A DNA stretch of 64,000 nt from positions 1,456,001 to 1,520,000 of the forward strand of contig OY282434.1 of assembly GCA_958296095.1 (NCBI GenBank). Reading direction: 5' to 3'. A model generated the notes under the pieces. That model did not search any database and was not told where the DNA came from. It worked only from the letters and a program-made list of their open reading frames with translations. A program made the position numbers and the translations under genes. Positions 8,415 through 16,860 of this stretch are shown here, piece after piece. Positions within the stretch are counted from its first letter, which is position 1. The number at the start of each line of letters is the position of its first letter. Source of the stretch: an uncultured Oligoflexales bacterium. Its GTDB lineage: Bacteria > Bdellovibrionota_B > Oligoflexia > Oligoflexales > JAPPIL01.

Positions 8415-9413
8415 ATGCCAAAAAAATCCTCGCTCCACGATAAGGTTTTCAAACTCCTCAAGGATAAAGAATTGGCCGCGCAGGTTTTAACCGTGTTGAT
8501 GCCACCAAAAATCAGCTCCTTGTTCGATTGGCAGACCTTGGATGTCACCGACACGGCCGCAGTTTTGGGGAACAAAAGCCTATATGCCGATTTTATTGTC
8601 AAGATCGCCTTGCTCGACGGTGAACAGGTGATGTTCTATATCATCTTGGAGCACAAGAGTTACGACGATCCCGATGCCATCGTGCAGATCATGAGTTATT
8701 ATGCCGCGCTCTGCAAACGCACCAAGTGTGCTGTCGTGCCGATGATCCTGCTTTGCTGTGCTGACCCGAACGTCGTTATACAGGAGAGTTATCTGCGGTG
8801 GGCCTGGCGAAAACACGACACCTCTTCACCCGCTATGCAAAAACTGCTCAGCTGGTTGCCTGATTTTACGCTGAAGGTTTTTTACCCCAGTAAATTTGCT
8901 CGCCCTCGTCTCTGGCGAGGAGGTACACCCGCAGGCATCGTTCTCTACGGTTTAGTCAATTTCTGGCAGGCAACTGAGGACGATGTCGCTCAAATTATCG
9001 AGAAAAGTCGGGAAATTAAAGACACCAGACATCGGTATATTATTGACAGTCTCATTGATTATTACGAAAATACCGATAAGAAGCTTGGTTGGCAGGCCTT
9101 CGATCGCATCGAGCGAGAACGCTGGCCCGAATTACCAGAAGAGGAGTTACTAATGCCAGATATATTACTAGGTTATGAAAGAGTAGGCGCGGAAAACTTC
9201 GCCCGCGGGCGGGTTGAGGGGGTCGTCGAGGGACGGGTTGAGGGACGTGAGGAAGGCATCTCTGTCGGGCGCGAAGAAGGCATCTCTGTCGGGCGGGAGA
9301 ACCTCATCCTAAATATGCTGAAGTCGGGCAAGTTGAACGACACGATGATCCGTGAGGTTACTGGCATCTCGAAAAAAGAATTGGCAACTCTGAAAAGAAA
9401 ATTGAAAAATTAG
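8415..9413 (+). CDS. Rpn family recombination-promoting nuclease/putative transposase (copy 2)
   Basis: Second intact Rpn-family PD-(D/E)XK protein, differing from copy 1 by a few substitutions (PPKISS versus PPEISS, NTDKKLG versus NADKKFG) and by a longer Glu/Gly/Arg repeat before the tail: VEGVVEGRVEGREEG plus an additional GISVGREE unit. Start ATG 8415 follows GGAG. The 3' flank of both copies (about 65 bp after the stop) is also shared, so the duplicated unit includes flanks on both sides. Immediately beyond this flank lies the decayed methyltransferase gene, which the unit appears to have interrupted. Confidence 0.9.
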   Translation: MPKKSSLHDKVFKLLKDKELAAQVLTVLMPPKISSLFDWQTLDVTDTAAVLGNKSLYADFIVKIALLDGEQVMFYIILEHKSYDDPDAIVQIMSYYAALCKRTKCAVVPMILLCCADPNVVIQESYLRWAWRKHDTSSPAMQKLLSWLPDFTLKVFYPSKFARPRLWRGGTPAGIVLYGLVNFWQATEDDVAQIIEKSREIKDTRHRYIIDSLIDYYENTDKKLGWQAFDRIERERWPELPEEELLMPDILLGYERVGAENFARGRVEGVVEGRVEGREEGISVGREEGISVGRENLILNMLKSGKLNDTMIREVTGISKKELATLKRKLKN

Positions 9414-9480
9414 CTAAATACCAGCCGCAGGGAGTGGAGAACGAATCTATGCTTCTCGATTGTCAGAATGTGGCAGGGTC

Positions 9481-9869
9481 GACTCCAGTGGCGGCTGCTT
9501 CCCCTGCTTGCATCGTTTCTTTTATTGACCCACTGGCGATCTTTATCCCTAAAAATTACGAACTGGCTGATAAAATAAATCAACAATACTGCTGCCTGGA
9601 GGGGCAAACGTGCCGATAAGCATCGAGCGAAAAACTTAACCAAGACGGCGTGCCTACCACTTGTGGATGTGATACAGGGGACGGTTGATTTCCTTGCGCC
9701 AACTCTCGGCTTCGGTGATTTTGCTGAGCTCTTCAAAAGGAAACGATCTATCCTCAAGCGCACATGGGAAAGGAACTGAAACAGAGAGCGGCGTTGATGG
9801 CGTAACACTCAGCGAAACAAGCGGCATAACCCCCTTGTCAGAGGCACTTTGATAATCAGTATCCAGCAA
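9481..9869 (-). pseudogene. Decayed DNA methyltransferase gene with in-frame stops
   Basis: Reverse-strand frame from ATG 9867-9869 reads ...FPFEELSKITEAESWRKE then INRPLYHIHKW, stop (TAG), ARRLG, stop (TAA), VFRSMLIGTFAPPGSSIVDL. This matches the N-terminal signature I know from large DNA adenine methylases of defence loci (YHIHKWWARRLGSVFR...GTFAP), with Trp and Ser codons turned into TAG and TAA. Further stops and a probable frameshift follow before the sequence runs into the 3' flank of the Rpn copy. Clearly non-functional. It starts 20 bases after the end of the fragment at 9890, as in an operon. Confidence 0.6.
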
Positions 9870-9889
9870 ACTTCAGACACCCACAACGT

Positions 9890-10108
9890 TCAGGAGTATC
9901 TGTACTTTTTAATCCAACGGTTAATTGTTTTTACAAGTGCTTTTTCTTCACCAGTGCCATAATCAGCATTGAAAGCATACCAGTTTTCATTAGCAACTAT
10001 GCTCTTAACCAGATCAACTTCTTGCAGGATCAAAATCACGCACCAGACACCGAGATCAGCTTTGATCGCGTTGAGGCTATGCTGGGTGGCAACATGCCAG
10101 CTGCCCTC
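9890..10108 (-). pseudogene. C-terminal fragment of an unidentified protein upstream of the methyltransferase remnant
   Basis: A 72-codon reverse-strand frame between two stops reads like real protein: HVATQHSLNAIKADLGVW and, further on, NENWYAFNADYGTGEEKALV, ending WIKKYRYS. It has no start codon and its upstream part is missing; the DNA beyond it is the promoter of the next lipoprotein gene. Its stop lies 20 bases before the methyltransferase remnant start, so both probably belonged to one operon. A C-terminal piece of a restriction/helicase protein is possible but not established. Confidence 0.4.
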
Positions 10109-10126
10109 TCATAATTCCTCCCCCTC

Positions 10127-10155
10127 TTGACAACAGATATATTTTATTATATAAT
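10127..10155 (+). promoter_or_regulatory. Consensus sigma70 promoter for lipoprotein gene
   Basis: Perfect TTGACA (10127-10132), a 17-base AT-rich spacer and perfect TATAAT (10150-10155), 45 bases ahead of the start codon at 10200. An unusually strong match for this window; it predicts high constitutive expression of the downstream lipoprotein. Confidence 0.75.
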
Positions 10156-10199
10156 AACGTCACTTATCTATATTATCAGACAGTTTTGGAGTGTTTTTA

Positions 10200-10805
10200 A
10201 TGAAGTTTTTTAAGAACAACGTTCCCGCCACAGTGCTTCTCCTGTCCACCCTTGCTTGCGGCAGCCCGCCGCACGGTAACACCGCCGACCTCGTCACGGA
10301 GGGAGTGCGTCTGTACGCCTACAAGGTAGATGTGGCAGTGCCAGGAGGGTTCTTGGGCCTGGGCACGAAAAACGAACAGGGTTGGTGTGTGCTCGCGCAG
10401 CGTGGCGGCGGCAAGATTGAGCTTCTCACCTCAGCAGGTAGCCTCGATGACGTGCAGATCCGCATGCTAGTCAGAACGGGCTATTTCGTTAGCGAGTCTG
10501 ATGACGTGCAGACCCGCGAAGTCAGAACGGGCATGCATAGCAAGGCTTGGGTGAGTGTCGAGAGTGCCCTCGGTCTCGGTGAAAACCAAAAAACGGTGTT
10601 TCTCTTGGCTAGATCTCCAGGGTCTGCTCTGCGGCAGGTTGAATCGTTCATAACCGAGCTCAGGCTTCGTGCCTTGTTGGACGAGGATGATGAGCAGGTT
10701 GGGCTTAAACCCCGACGAGTGCGCAACATGATGGCTGAGTTGCAGCAGGTGCAAATTAAAGAAAAGCACCTGGGCAAGTGTCACGTCCAACCGCCCTCTC
10801 AGTAA
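10200..10805 (+). CDS. Predicted lipoprotein, paralogue of the 20373 gene
   Basis: Short lipoprotein signal (MKFFKNNVPATVLLLSTLAC, Cys20; the lipobox TLAC is slightly off consensus) followed by a soluble domain of about 180 aa. Start ATG 10200 has GGAG eight bases upstream. The segment QGWCVLAQ...IELLTSAGSLDDVQ corresponds to QGLCVLQT...RRLLTVAGALSKKQ in the lipoprotein at 20373-20966, and both end in a MM...K..G.C tail, so they form a small family. Residues about 83-105 carry an internal duplication (DDVQIR..VRTG / DDVQTREVRTG). Function unknown. Confidence 0.7.
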   Translation: MKFFKNNVPATVLLLSTLACGSPPHGNTADLVTEGVRLYAYKVDVAVPGGFLGLGTKNEQGWCVLAQRGGGKIELLTSAGSLDDVQIRMLVRTGYFVSESDDVQTREVRTGMHSKAWVSVESALGLGENQKTVFLLARSPGSALRQVESFITELRLRALLDEDDEQVGLKPRRVRNMMAELQQVQIKEKHLGKCHVQPPSQ

Positions 10806-10856
10806 CGACAACTAAACTGATCGAGAAGCAGACCAGCTCGCGGGGACAAAAACTGA

Positions 10857-10875
10857 GCGGGGCAATGTGCCCCGC
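10857..10875. terminator. GC-rich hairpin between convergent genes
   Basis: Perfect inverted repeat GCGGGGCA-ATG-TGCCCCGC located between the convergent ends at 10805 and 10885. It lacks a T-tract on either side, so it may be an imperfect bidirectional terminator. Confidence 0.45.
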
Positions 10876-10884
10876 GCAATGTCA

Positions 10885-12177
10885 TCAGGGTGTTTTAAAA
10901 GTCTCTGGGCGCAGGAAACCCGATAATCGCAACGCCTTCTCGGCAGCAACCAACTCTTCAATATGACCTGTCTCAGTTCTCACTGTATACATAAGAGCTT
11001 CACCAGGACCATAAATTTCTTCTTGTGCTTTTATATCAGATAGCTGTTCCAATAACATTTCTCTTACCTTACGGTCGATGTGTTTCTCGTAAGCATCTAA
11101 ATTTTCAAATGTAGATGGCTTTTTTGTCGCAAAAATCACATCCATTCTAACTTGAACTACTCTTACAATAGGGCTATCCATGTAAATTTTATCCATATAG
11201 TCATAGGCATCATACCCAATACCCCCTTGATTAAGCTTACGAAGAGTACTCTTATGAGTAACTAGTCTCCGAAGCAGGTCTTCTTTTTTGTAAAAATCTA
11301 TTTGTAATCCCATGTCACTAGGGTTTTTCAATAATCTTGCATGTAGTTCACTGACCGCATCGACAAGCTCAGTGAGGTCTAACGTTTGCTCACCATGGAC
11401 AATAGCACGTATGTAGCTCCCATCTTTATATCCATATTCATCTGCTTTGTCATATTCATCCCAAAAGTCATCTAGTTTTTTTGCGTCCTCAGCCGAAAGA
11501 TCGGCTAGTTTTCCCACATCCTCGAGCGCTTTGATAGTTTCAGGGTGAGCCTCTAATCCCTTAGCCATATGTGCTTGAACCAATTTCTCTTTTTTAGCAG
11601 ATGCTTTAGCTACTGGATTGTCTACTTTAGTTGTTTTTGGATCTTTAGTAACCTCACTGCTGTCAGTAACTTTTGGATCGTCTACTTTAACAGTGTTGGT
11701 GTTGGTCGCTTCTTCAGTAACCTCACTGCTGCCGGCAACTTCTTCAGTAACTTTTGGATCGTCTACTTCAGTTGTTTCTGGCTTGTTAGCAACTTGGGGC
11801 TCTACATCTTGTGGCTTTTCAGCGACTTGGGGCTCTACATCGGGATCTGCACCAGCAACAGTGTCGGTATTGCCCTTACTACCATTGCCACCCTCTGTAG
11901 ATGCCCTATGATTAGGTGCTTTTTGATCCGAAGCTCCTGCTATCTTCTTTGTCGATCCTTTCATACGTTTTGCTAAGGCCCTACCACCAAGAGCAGCAAT
12001 GACTACAGCACCGACAATAACAGCTCCTATAACCGCTTTATTCTTGGAGATAGGCGACCCTTCGTCAGGATTTTTATCATCATCCACAGTGACAAGCGGC
12101 GGGTCAGTGTCAGCTATGGCTACGTTGTTCATCCCTGTCGCCAATAACATAGCTAATAATGTTACGAAAACTTTCAT
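10885..12177 (-). CDS. Secreted/membrane-anchored helical protein with acidic Pro/Thr/Val-rich linker
   Basis: Signal peptide at the N-terminus (FVTLLAMLLATG) and a second hydrophobic stretch (AVIGAVIVGAVVIAALGG, about residues 48-65) probably spanning the membrane. Residues 90-195 are a low-complexity linker with repeats of DVEPQVA.KP, EVDDPKVTEE and SSEVT. The C-terminal 230 residues are predicted helical and AT-rich in codons. Start ATG 12177 follows AGAGGTG. No family recognised. Lower GC than the neighbouring core genes; part of the orphan exported set. Confidence 0.65.
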   Translation of the reverse strand: MKVFVTLLAMLLATGMNNVAIADTDPPLVTVDDDKNPDEGSPISKNKAVIGAVIVGAVVIAALGGRALAKRMKGSTKKIAGASDQKAPNHRASTEGGNGSKGNTDTVAGADPDVEPQVAEKPQDVEPQVANKPETTEVDDPKVTEEVAGSSEVTEEATNTNTVKVDDPKVTDSSEVTKDPKTTKVDNPVAKASAKKEKLVQAHMAKGLEAHPETIKALEDVGKLADLSAEDAKKLDDFWDEYDKADEYGYKDGSYIRAIVHGEQTLDLTELVDAVSELHARLLKNPSDMGLQIDFYKKEDLLRRLVTHKSTLRKLNQGGIGYDAYDYMDKIYMDSPIVRVVQVRMDVIFATKKPSTFENLDAYEKHIDRKVREMLLEQLSDIKAQEEIYGPGEALMYTVRTETGHIEELVAAEKALRLSGFLRPETFKTP

Positions 12178-12307
12178 CGTTACACCTCTTAAAAAGTATT
12201 ATAAAAAAAACCACACAGCCGATTGTGTCATATCGTTTTTTTTTGCAATATATTATTTTATTATTTTTAATTTCAGGCATCTATCCGCATAACACCATGT
12301 AAATACA

Positions 12308-12404
12308 AAAGAAATACGACGCAATGCCTCTAGTGGGTCAAGTTTTGGCCGCGATGGCCGACAATATACGCACGGACGGACGCTGAAGGGCAGTGAGGAG
12401 GAGC
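12308..12404 (+). repeat. 97-bp duplicated leader element, copy B
   Basis: Counterpart of 4978-5074. It ends in GAGGAGGAGC three bases before the start codon at 12408, so it serves as the 5' leader and ribosome binding site of that gene. High conservation of all 97 bases, including non-coding positions, suggests either recent duplication or a functional leader. Confidence 0.7.
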
Positions 12405-12407
12405 GCC

Positions 12408-12755
12408 ATGATGTTAGGTAGAGGGCTGCTAGGCAAGTTAGTGATGGTTGTTTTTATCCTGTTCAATGTCGTGATGCTTGGTGCCGCGGTACTGGTCTAC
12501 AGCTTACAGAACGTACCCACAGAAGAAATCCATGCCGACGTATTGGCCAAGGTGATCGAACTAGGCAAAGAGACACGCGATGATAGCGAACTCGATGCCG
12601 AGGAGCAGGCAGATATCGAGCAGGCCGTTGACGAGATTATGGAGGTAGTCCTTCTTGTCCAGCAAAAGGGGTTCGCAGGTGTGTTAGTGCTGTGGGCAAT
12701 CGGCGCGGGTATACTGGCAGTGTTGCTCTACTGCACGCGTCCGCAGCCTATTTAA
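12408..12755 (+). CDS. Small inner-membrane protein with two TM segments, unknown
   Basis: 115 aa: N-terminal hydrophobic helix (VMVVFILFNVVMLGAAVLVY), a strongly acidic helical middle (ETRDDSELDAEEQADIEQA) and a C-terminal hydrophobic helix (VLVLWAIGAGILAVLLY). Start ATG 12408 is set by the GAGGAGGAG of the duplicated leader. No family recognised; the two-helix hairpin with charged loop would fit a small membrane regulator or holin-like protein, but this is speculation. Confidence 0.65.
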   Translation: MMLGRGLLGKLVMVVFILFNVVMLGAAVLVYSLQNVPTEEIHADVLAKVIELGKETRDDSELDAEEQADIEQAVDEIMEVVLLVQQKGFAGVLVLWAIGAGILAVLLYCTRPQPI

Positions 12756-12794
12756 CTTGTTCCCCCCCTGTGCTATTAAAAATATAAAGCATAA

Positions 12795-12962
12795 TCATAT
12801 AAAATAGTTACACCGTTTGGGCGGGGTCTCGGCTCAAAAACAGGGAGCATCGATCGGCCCTCCGCGGCGGTGGATGACGAAAAGCGTGTGCTTGAGCTTG
12901 ATTTTTTCAGCCCCAAGCGCTACAACCCCTGCTTAAGATTTGAAGTGGCGGGGCATAGTTAG
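12795..12962 (+). other. Open frame without start codon, possible gene remnant
   Basis: A 55-codon frame between stops reads like protein towards its end (DDEKRVLELDFFSPKRYN, then PCLRFEVAGHS) but has no ATG; only an internal GTG could initiate. The rest of 12756-13025 holds nothing else I can support. It may be the decayed end of a gene. Confidence 0.2.
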
Positions 12963-13025
12963 ATGGGTGACACGGCTTGGTTAGCCTGTGCGGGGGGCGT
13001 TAGGTAATAAGTTAAGGAGGAAGTT

Positions 13026-13862
13026 GTGCTGGCAAGGCTAGTGTTGGCGGCGGTAGTGTCGGGTGCAGTGCTCGTGCCCATGTTGGAACTGCTGGCAGCT
13101 GAAAACAACAACAAAACTCCTCGACAACGCCGTTTGCGCAGCCTCTTCACCAAATTTGCCCGCAAAAAACTGAAGCTAAACGGTCAGCTGCGGCGCGAGG
13201 ATATGCGCCCGCTAGTCGGAGCACTTGTCTATGTCGACGTGTCGCGCTGTTCGCTGGCGTTGCCGTTAATGGCAACTAGACCGCGAGACGCTTGTGCTGA
13301 CGTGCGGGTGGTAACGCCGACCGATTCGCAAGGCCGTTATCGGGTGCAGTTGCGGGTCGGGCGCAACCAAAAGTATGTGCACGTGCGCTTCAGAATTGCG
13401 TCGCCAGGGAGGCAAACTGTCAGCATCCCCCTAGCCAGCGTCGACCACATGCGAGGGAAAATGGCGGCTGGATCTTACTACCGCCTCGATCGCGAGCCAC
13501 AGTTGGCCCTGTTGCGTGAACGGCGTGACCTCATCTATGCCAGCAGGCGTGTTGCACTGTATCTCTCACAATTGCAAGCCCCGTGGTTGCAGGAGAACAG
13601 GCATTTGATTGCCCGCACACTGGCACGCACCCTACACAAAATGATGGACAGCAGGCACGAGGGTAACGAGGAGCAGGGAGTTATCGCACTCACCTCCTGC
13701 GGTCACAGTGCGTCGTCTCGCAACGGGCACTACGACACAGAGCAGCCGCTGCGCTTGGTTGATTTTCGTTTTCTGTTCCCTGCCACTGGGTTTGCCACGG
13801 AAAAGGTTGCCGATCCAGATTGCGACACACGTCGCGAGCCTTTGAGTCGCATCGCCATCTGA
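13026..13862 (+). CDS. Exported protein of unknown function, 278 aa
   Basis: GTG start preceded by AAGGAGG. An N-terminal signal peptide (ARLVLAAVVSGAVLVPMLELLAAE) is followed by a very basic segment (RQRRLRSLFTKFARKKLKL) and a beta-rich domain with phrases such as GALVYVDVSRCS and TDSQGRYRVQLRV, which resemble a carboxypeptidase-regulatory-like or transthyretin-like beta sandwich often found in periplasmic proteins. The C-terminal 60 residues contain four Cys/His positions. Domain suggestion is weak; exported localisation is well supported. Confidence 0.6.
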   Translation: MLARLVLAAVVSGAVLVPMLELLAAENNNKTPRQRRLRSLFTKFARKKLKLNGQLRREDMRPLVGALVYVDVSRCSLALPLMATRPRDACADVRVVTPTDSQGRYRVQLRVGRNQKYVHVRFRIASPGRQTVSIPLASVDHMRGKMAAGSYYRLDREPQLALLRERRDLIYASRRVALYLSQLQAPWLQENRHLIARTLARTLHKMMDSRHEGNEEQGVIALTSCGHSASSRNGHYDTEQPLRLVDFRFLFPATGFATEKVADPDCDTRREPLSRIAI

Positions 13863-14133
13863 CCGCGTCGCAAGTCTTGCGCATATTTTTGCCCAGTATC
13901 TTAACAGTGGGGTCAGGATTTTTCGTGACCATAGGCCACGGCCCTTGCAATTCCTCCGTTTTGGCGGTGCTAGACAGGCAAATGTACGTCGTGATAGTAT
14001 ATGAGCATGGTCAAAACTATCCAGTTCAAGCTGAAAGACGGCGGGGCGCGGCAGACCTCCAATCCCCCTCTGACTCATCGCCAGGCGGGCGATAGCTACC
14101 AGCCACCAGCCTTATGCTGGTGATAATTGACTG

Positions 14134-15504
14134 ATGCGCGCCTACCTTCAGACCAGCAGACTTAAGACCGTCATCACCATCGAACTGCTGCTGATTGTCG
14201 CGGCGGTGTTCGTGGCCGCGTCGTTTTGGCAAAATGTCTGTGTTAACTCTTTGCGTGGTTGTTTGGGCGCGGACGAACTGCTGCACTTGCCGCGTTTTTT
14301 GCTGCTGGCAATCATTCGTCCGTTTGTTTTTACGCCCGTTTCATTGCTACCTGCCATCGCCGCGGAAAGCTTCGGCACGGTGTGGGGAGCACTGCTCAAC
14401 GCGGTCGGGGCAGTGCTGTCAGGCTTGGTGGTTTTTTTTATCGCGCGGCTGGTTGGCAAAAAAATCGTCATGCCCTGGCTGAAGCGCAATTTTCCTCGCA
14501 CCTACAGCTTCATGCGCGCCCAGGACTACAAGATTATCCTGCTACTGCGTCTCTTTCCCTTTGCTCACTTCGACCTCTGCTCACTTGTGTTCGGCTTGCT
14601 GGCTTTTCGGGTGCGGCATGTCGTTATCTTTACTTTCATCGGTATTTTGCCAGAGTCGTTTCTAATTGCCCACTTTGCCGCCATGCACGCTGACTTTCTG
14701 GCTCGCACAGTGTTGGTGTTGCTGGTCTTGACGTTGGCACTGCTAATTCCCGCCTTGACGTGGGAACTGTTAAGCCGCCGTTCCTCCCTCATCACCCAGA
14801 TGAAAGCCATCTACCGTGAACTGCTCGACGAGTTACAAGAAAACAACGAGTTGATCAGGCGCACTGCCTTCAGCCCCCAGAAAATCCCCCTGCTACTGCT
14901 GTATGGCTTCTTTTCCTCTCGCAACTGTCTGATGATTACAGAACGCATTCTGACTTCAAGGGGTTACGATGTCGTTAGCTTCAATCTTGGTGGGCTGTTA
15001 GGGGTTTTTTTCACCGAAAATATCATCGACTCGGCCAAGCTTATCGATCGCAAGTTGCAACGTCTATTCAAGCTGCATAACTTCGACAAAATCAACATCG
15101 TCGGGCATTCAAAGGGTGGTCTCGTGGCGCTGTGGTGGCTATTGAAGCTCGGCGGGGCGCGTTACTGCGACAAGATAATCACAATGGGCACGCCCTTTTG
15201 CGGTTCGAAACTTACCTATATTGCCTTGATGACTCCGCTAGGACTGGTGTGGCACGACCTGTGGCAGATGCGTCCCAACTCCTCATTCCTGACGGACTTG
15301 CATGACAGCGAGATACCCGCATCGCTGCAAGTTTACTGTCTGCATTCGCTCAATGATAGCGTCGCGACGGGCGAAGATGGCATCTTCAAGCCACGCAGGG
15401 GTAACGTTACGGCTGTGCCTATGAACCACTTGCGGCATTTGGAATTTCTCAATAACCGTGATGTTGGCGACGTAATCAGTTCGCTGTTGCGAGATAGGCA
15501 ATGA
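14134..15504 (+). CDS. VTT (DedA/SNARE-associated) membrane domain fused to alpha/beta-hydrolase lipase
   Basis: Residues about 1-220 form a multi-spanning VTT domain: GTVWGALLNAVGAVLSG, a VFFIARLVGKK helix, LLRLFPFAHFDL in place of the usual R-x-x-P-x-x-P/R-x-F-P motif, and FIGILPESFLIAH. DedA/VTT proteins move phospholipids or undecaprenyl carriers across membranes. Residues about 250-456 are an alpha/beta hydrolase: LLLLYGFFSSRNC, INIVGHSKGGLVALW (nucleophile Ser in GHSKGG), MGTPFCGS, SLNDSVA (acid) and NHLRHLEF (His), as in triacylglycerol/PGAP1-like lipases. Its stop overlaps the start of the next gene (ATGA), so the two are co-translated. A single polypeptide coupling lipid transport with ester hydrolysis is unusual. 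Confidence 0.85.
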   Translation: MRAYLQTSRLKTVITIELLLIVAAVFVAASFWQNVCVNSLRGCLGADELLHLPRFLLLAIIRPFVFTPVSLLPAIAAESFGTVWGALLNAVGAVLSGLVVFFIARLVGKKIVMPWLKRNFPRTYSFMRAQDYKIILLLRLFPFAHFDLCSLVFGLLAFRVRHVVIFTFIGILPESFLIAHFAAMHADFLARTVLVLLVLTLALLIPALTWELLSRRSSLITQMKAIYRELLDELQENNELIRRTAFSPQKIPLLLLYGFFSSRNCLMITERILTSRGYDVVSFNLGGLLGVFFTENIIDSAKLIDRKLQRLFKLHNFDKINIVGHSKGGLVALWWLLKLGGARYCDKIITMGTPFCGSKLTYIALMTPLGLVWHDLWQMRPNSSFLTDLHDSEIPASLQVYCLHSLNDSVATGEDGIFKPRRGNVTAVPMNHLRHLEFLNNRDVGDVISSLLRDRQ

Positions 15505-16130
15505 GACTGAGCCTACTATGCTGTGCCTTGTCTCTGTTGGCTGCCGATGTGCCTAAGCCTGTTAAGGTGCACGGTGCTCAAGTTTATCGTCAGCGGGTGG
15601 CGGCAACGGTAGCGCAGATGATGCGCAACTATGCCATTACCTACGTCTATGGCGGCAAGCAAGTCTACAGTGCCGCAGCTTGCCGCGCTTGTGTGCAATG
15701 CCTGGCTGGCAATGCCGACAAAAGCAAAATCGCTCGCTGTGCTGCTTGTGCCAAGTGCAGTCTTGATTGCAGCAATTTTATTCACCATGTTTTCAATCAC
15801 GCGGGGCTGGCCATGCCTTATCTGACTACCAAACAAATGTTACAGCTCTCCCCGCAAAGTTTGCAAAAAACCTGGCAGTTGGTCACCATGCCCCAGCAGC
15901 TGCGTCTCATCCGTCCGCTAGACTTGCTCGTCTACAAGGGGCATGTGGTGATGGTCGAAGCGGTCAACGCTAAAGGTCGGGGCACGATCGTGCATGTCAC
16001 CGCGGGACGTGAACTGCGCGGCCCAGGTGTTGCTCTGCAGCGCGAGCGACAGGTTGAATTTGCCCACTTTCGCGGGCCGCTACACCGTATTCTGCGGCAT
16101 CGTCGCTTGATCAGGGCCGACACACCCTGA
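15501..16130 (+). CDS. NlpC/P60-like peptidase with Cys-rich insertion
   Basis: Exported protein (signal peptide LSLLCCALSLLAAD) with an NlpC/P60 cysteine peptidase layout: TYVYGGKQV, LDCSNFIHHVF (nucleophile Cys in DCSNF), then LDLLVYKGHVVMVEAV with the catalytic His in GHVV, and GTIVHVTAGRE. Such enzymes cleave peptidoglycan stems (D-Glu-DAP bonds). Between the GG and the nucleophile there is an insertion with CRACVQC and RCAACAKC clusters, seven cysteines that could bind a metal or form disulphides. It overlaps the upstream VTT-lipase stop by four bases and is probably its operon partner. Confidence 0.75.
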   Translation: MRLSLLCCALSLLAADVPKPVKVHGAQVYRQRVAATVAQMMRNYAITYVYGGKQVYSAAACRACVQCLAGNADKSKIARCAACAKCSLDCSNFIHHVFNHAGLAMPYLTTKQMLQLSPQSLQKTWQLVTMPQQLRLIRPLDLLVYKGHVVMVEAVNAKGRGTIVHVTAGRELRGPGVALQRERQVEFAHFRGPLHRILRHRRLIRADTP

Positions 16131-16296
16131 CCGCGTGCGGCCTAAGTGACGGCAGTGGGTGTGGCCTGAGTAAAGCTGTCCTGTATGCCCCTCGCGGGCT
16201 GCACAGTTTTAGCCGTATGTCGATGGTATGGTTAAGAAAGTTGCAGTCGGGCGGCACATGCGGTAGGTTAGTCGGGTTTTTTGAGCAGGAGCACGC

Positions 16297-16860
16297 ATGT
16301 ATGAGACAACTGATTTCCGCAAGGGTCTTCGCATCGAGTACAAGGGGCAGCCGTGGACGATTGTTGGCTTTCAGCATGTTAACCCTGGCAAGGGTTCAGC
16401 TTTCGTTCGCACGCGACTTAAAAACCTTGAAACAGCACAGGTGTTGGAGGTCACCTTCAAGGCGGGAGTTGATCGTGTCGGCATCCCCGACTTGCAGGTG
16501 CACACGACCGAGTATCTCTACCGTGAGGGCGACAACTTCCACTTTATGGACAACGAGAGCTACGAGCAGTATGTGTTGACGGCGAAGGAGTTAGATGACA
16601 ACATCGGTTACCTGCAGGAGGGCAGTGCGGTCAAGATCACCTTCTACAATGGTAAGCCTGTCGCTTGTGAGATTGATACCTTTGTCGAATTGGAAATTGC
16701 CGCAGCTCAGCCCAACATTAGGGGGGACACCTCTTCCGGGGGGGGTAAGCCTGTGACAACCGTGACAGGCTTGACGTTCACCGCGCCTTTTCATATCAAA
16801 AAAGGCGACATCGTTAAGGTAGATACACGCTCTGGTTCTTACGTGGAAAAGGTTAAATAA
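16297..16860 (+). CDS. efp: Elongation factor P
   Basis: Full-length EF-P (187 aa) that binds the ribosome between P and E sites and rescues polyproline stalls. KOW-like N-domain ([19 protein letters not shown]), modification loop VNPGKGSAF with the conserved Lys, and the C-terminal OB domain ([28 protein letters not shown]) are all present, with a small GDTSSGGGK insertion in the linker loop of domain III. ATG 16297 has AGGAG seven bases upstream. It is followed without gap by accB (TAATG), an arrangement common in Deltaproteobacteria-like genomes. Confidence 0.95.
   Translation: MYETTDFRKGLRIEYKGQPWTIVGFQHVNPGKGSAFVRTRLKNLETAQVLEVTFKAGVDRVGIPDLQVHTTEYLYREGDNFHFMDNESYEQYVLTAKELDDNIGYLQEGSAVKITFYNGKPVACEIDTFVELEIAAAQPNIRGDTSSGGGKPVTTVTGLTFTAPFHIKKGDIVKVDTRSGSYVEKVK

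Noticed and set aside
11569..11976. 135-codon + strand frame rich in Phe/Trp/Ser
   Set aside because: Antisense shadow of the low-complexity linker of the 10885 gene.
14001..14123. 40-codon frame MSMVKTIQFKLKDGG...
   Set aside because: Short, no ribosome binding site, proline-rich end without any family; could be real but is not supportable.
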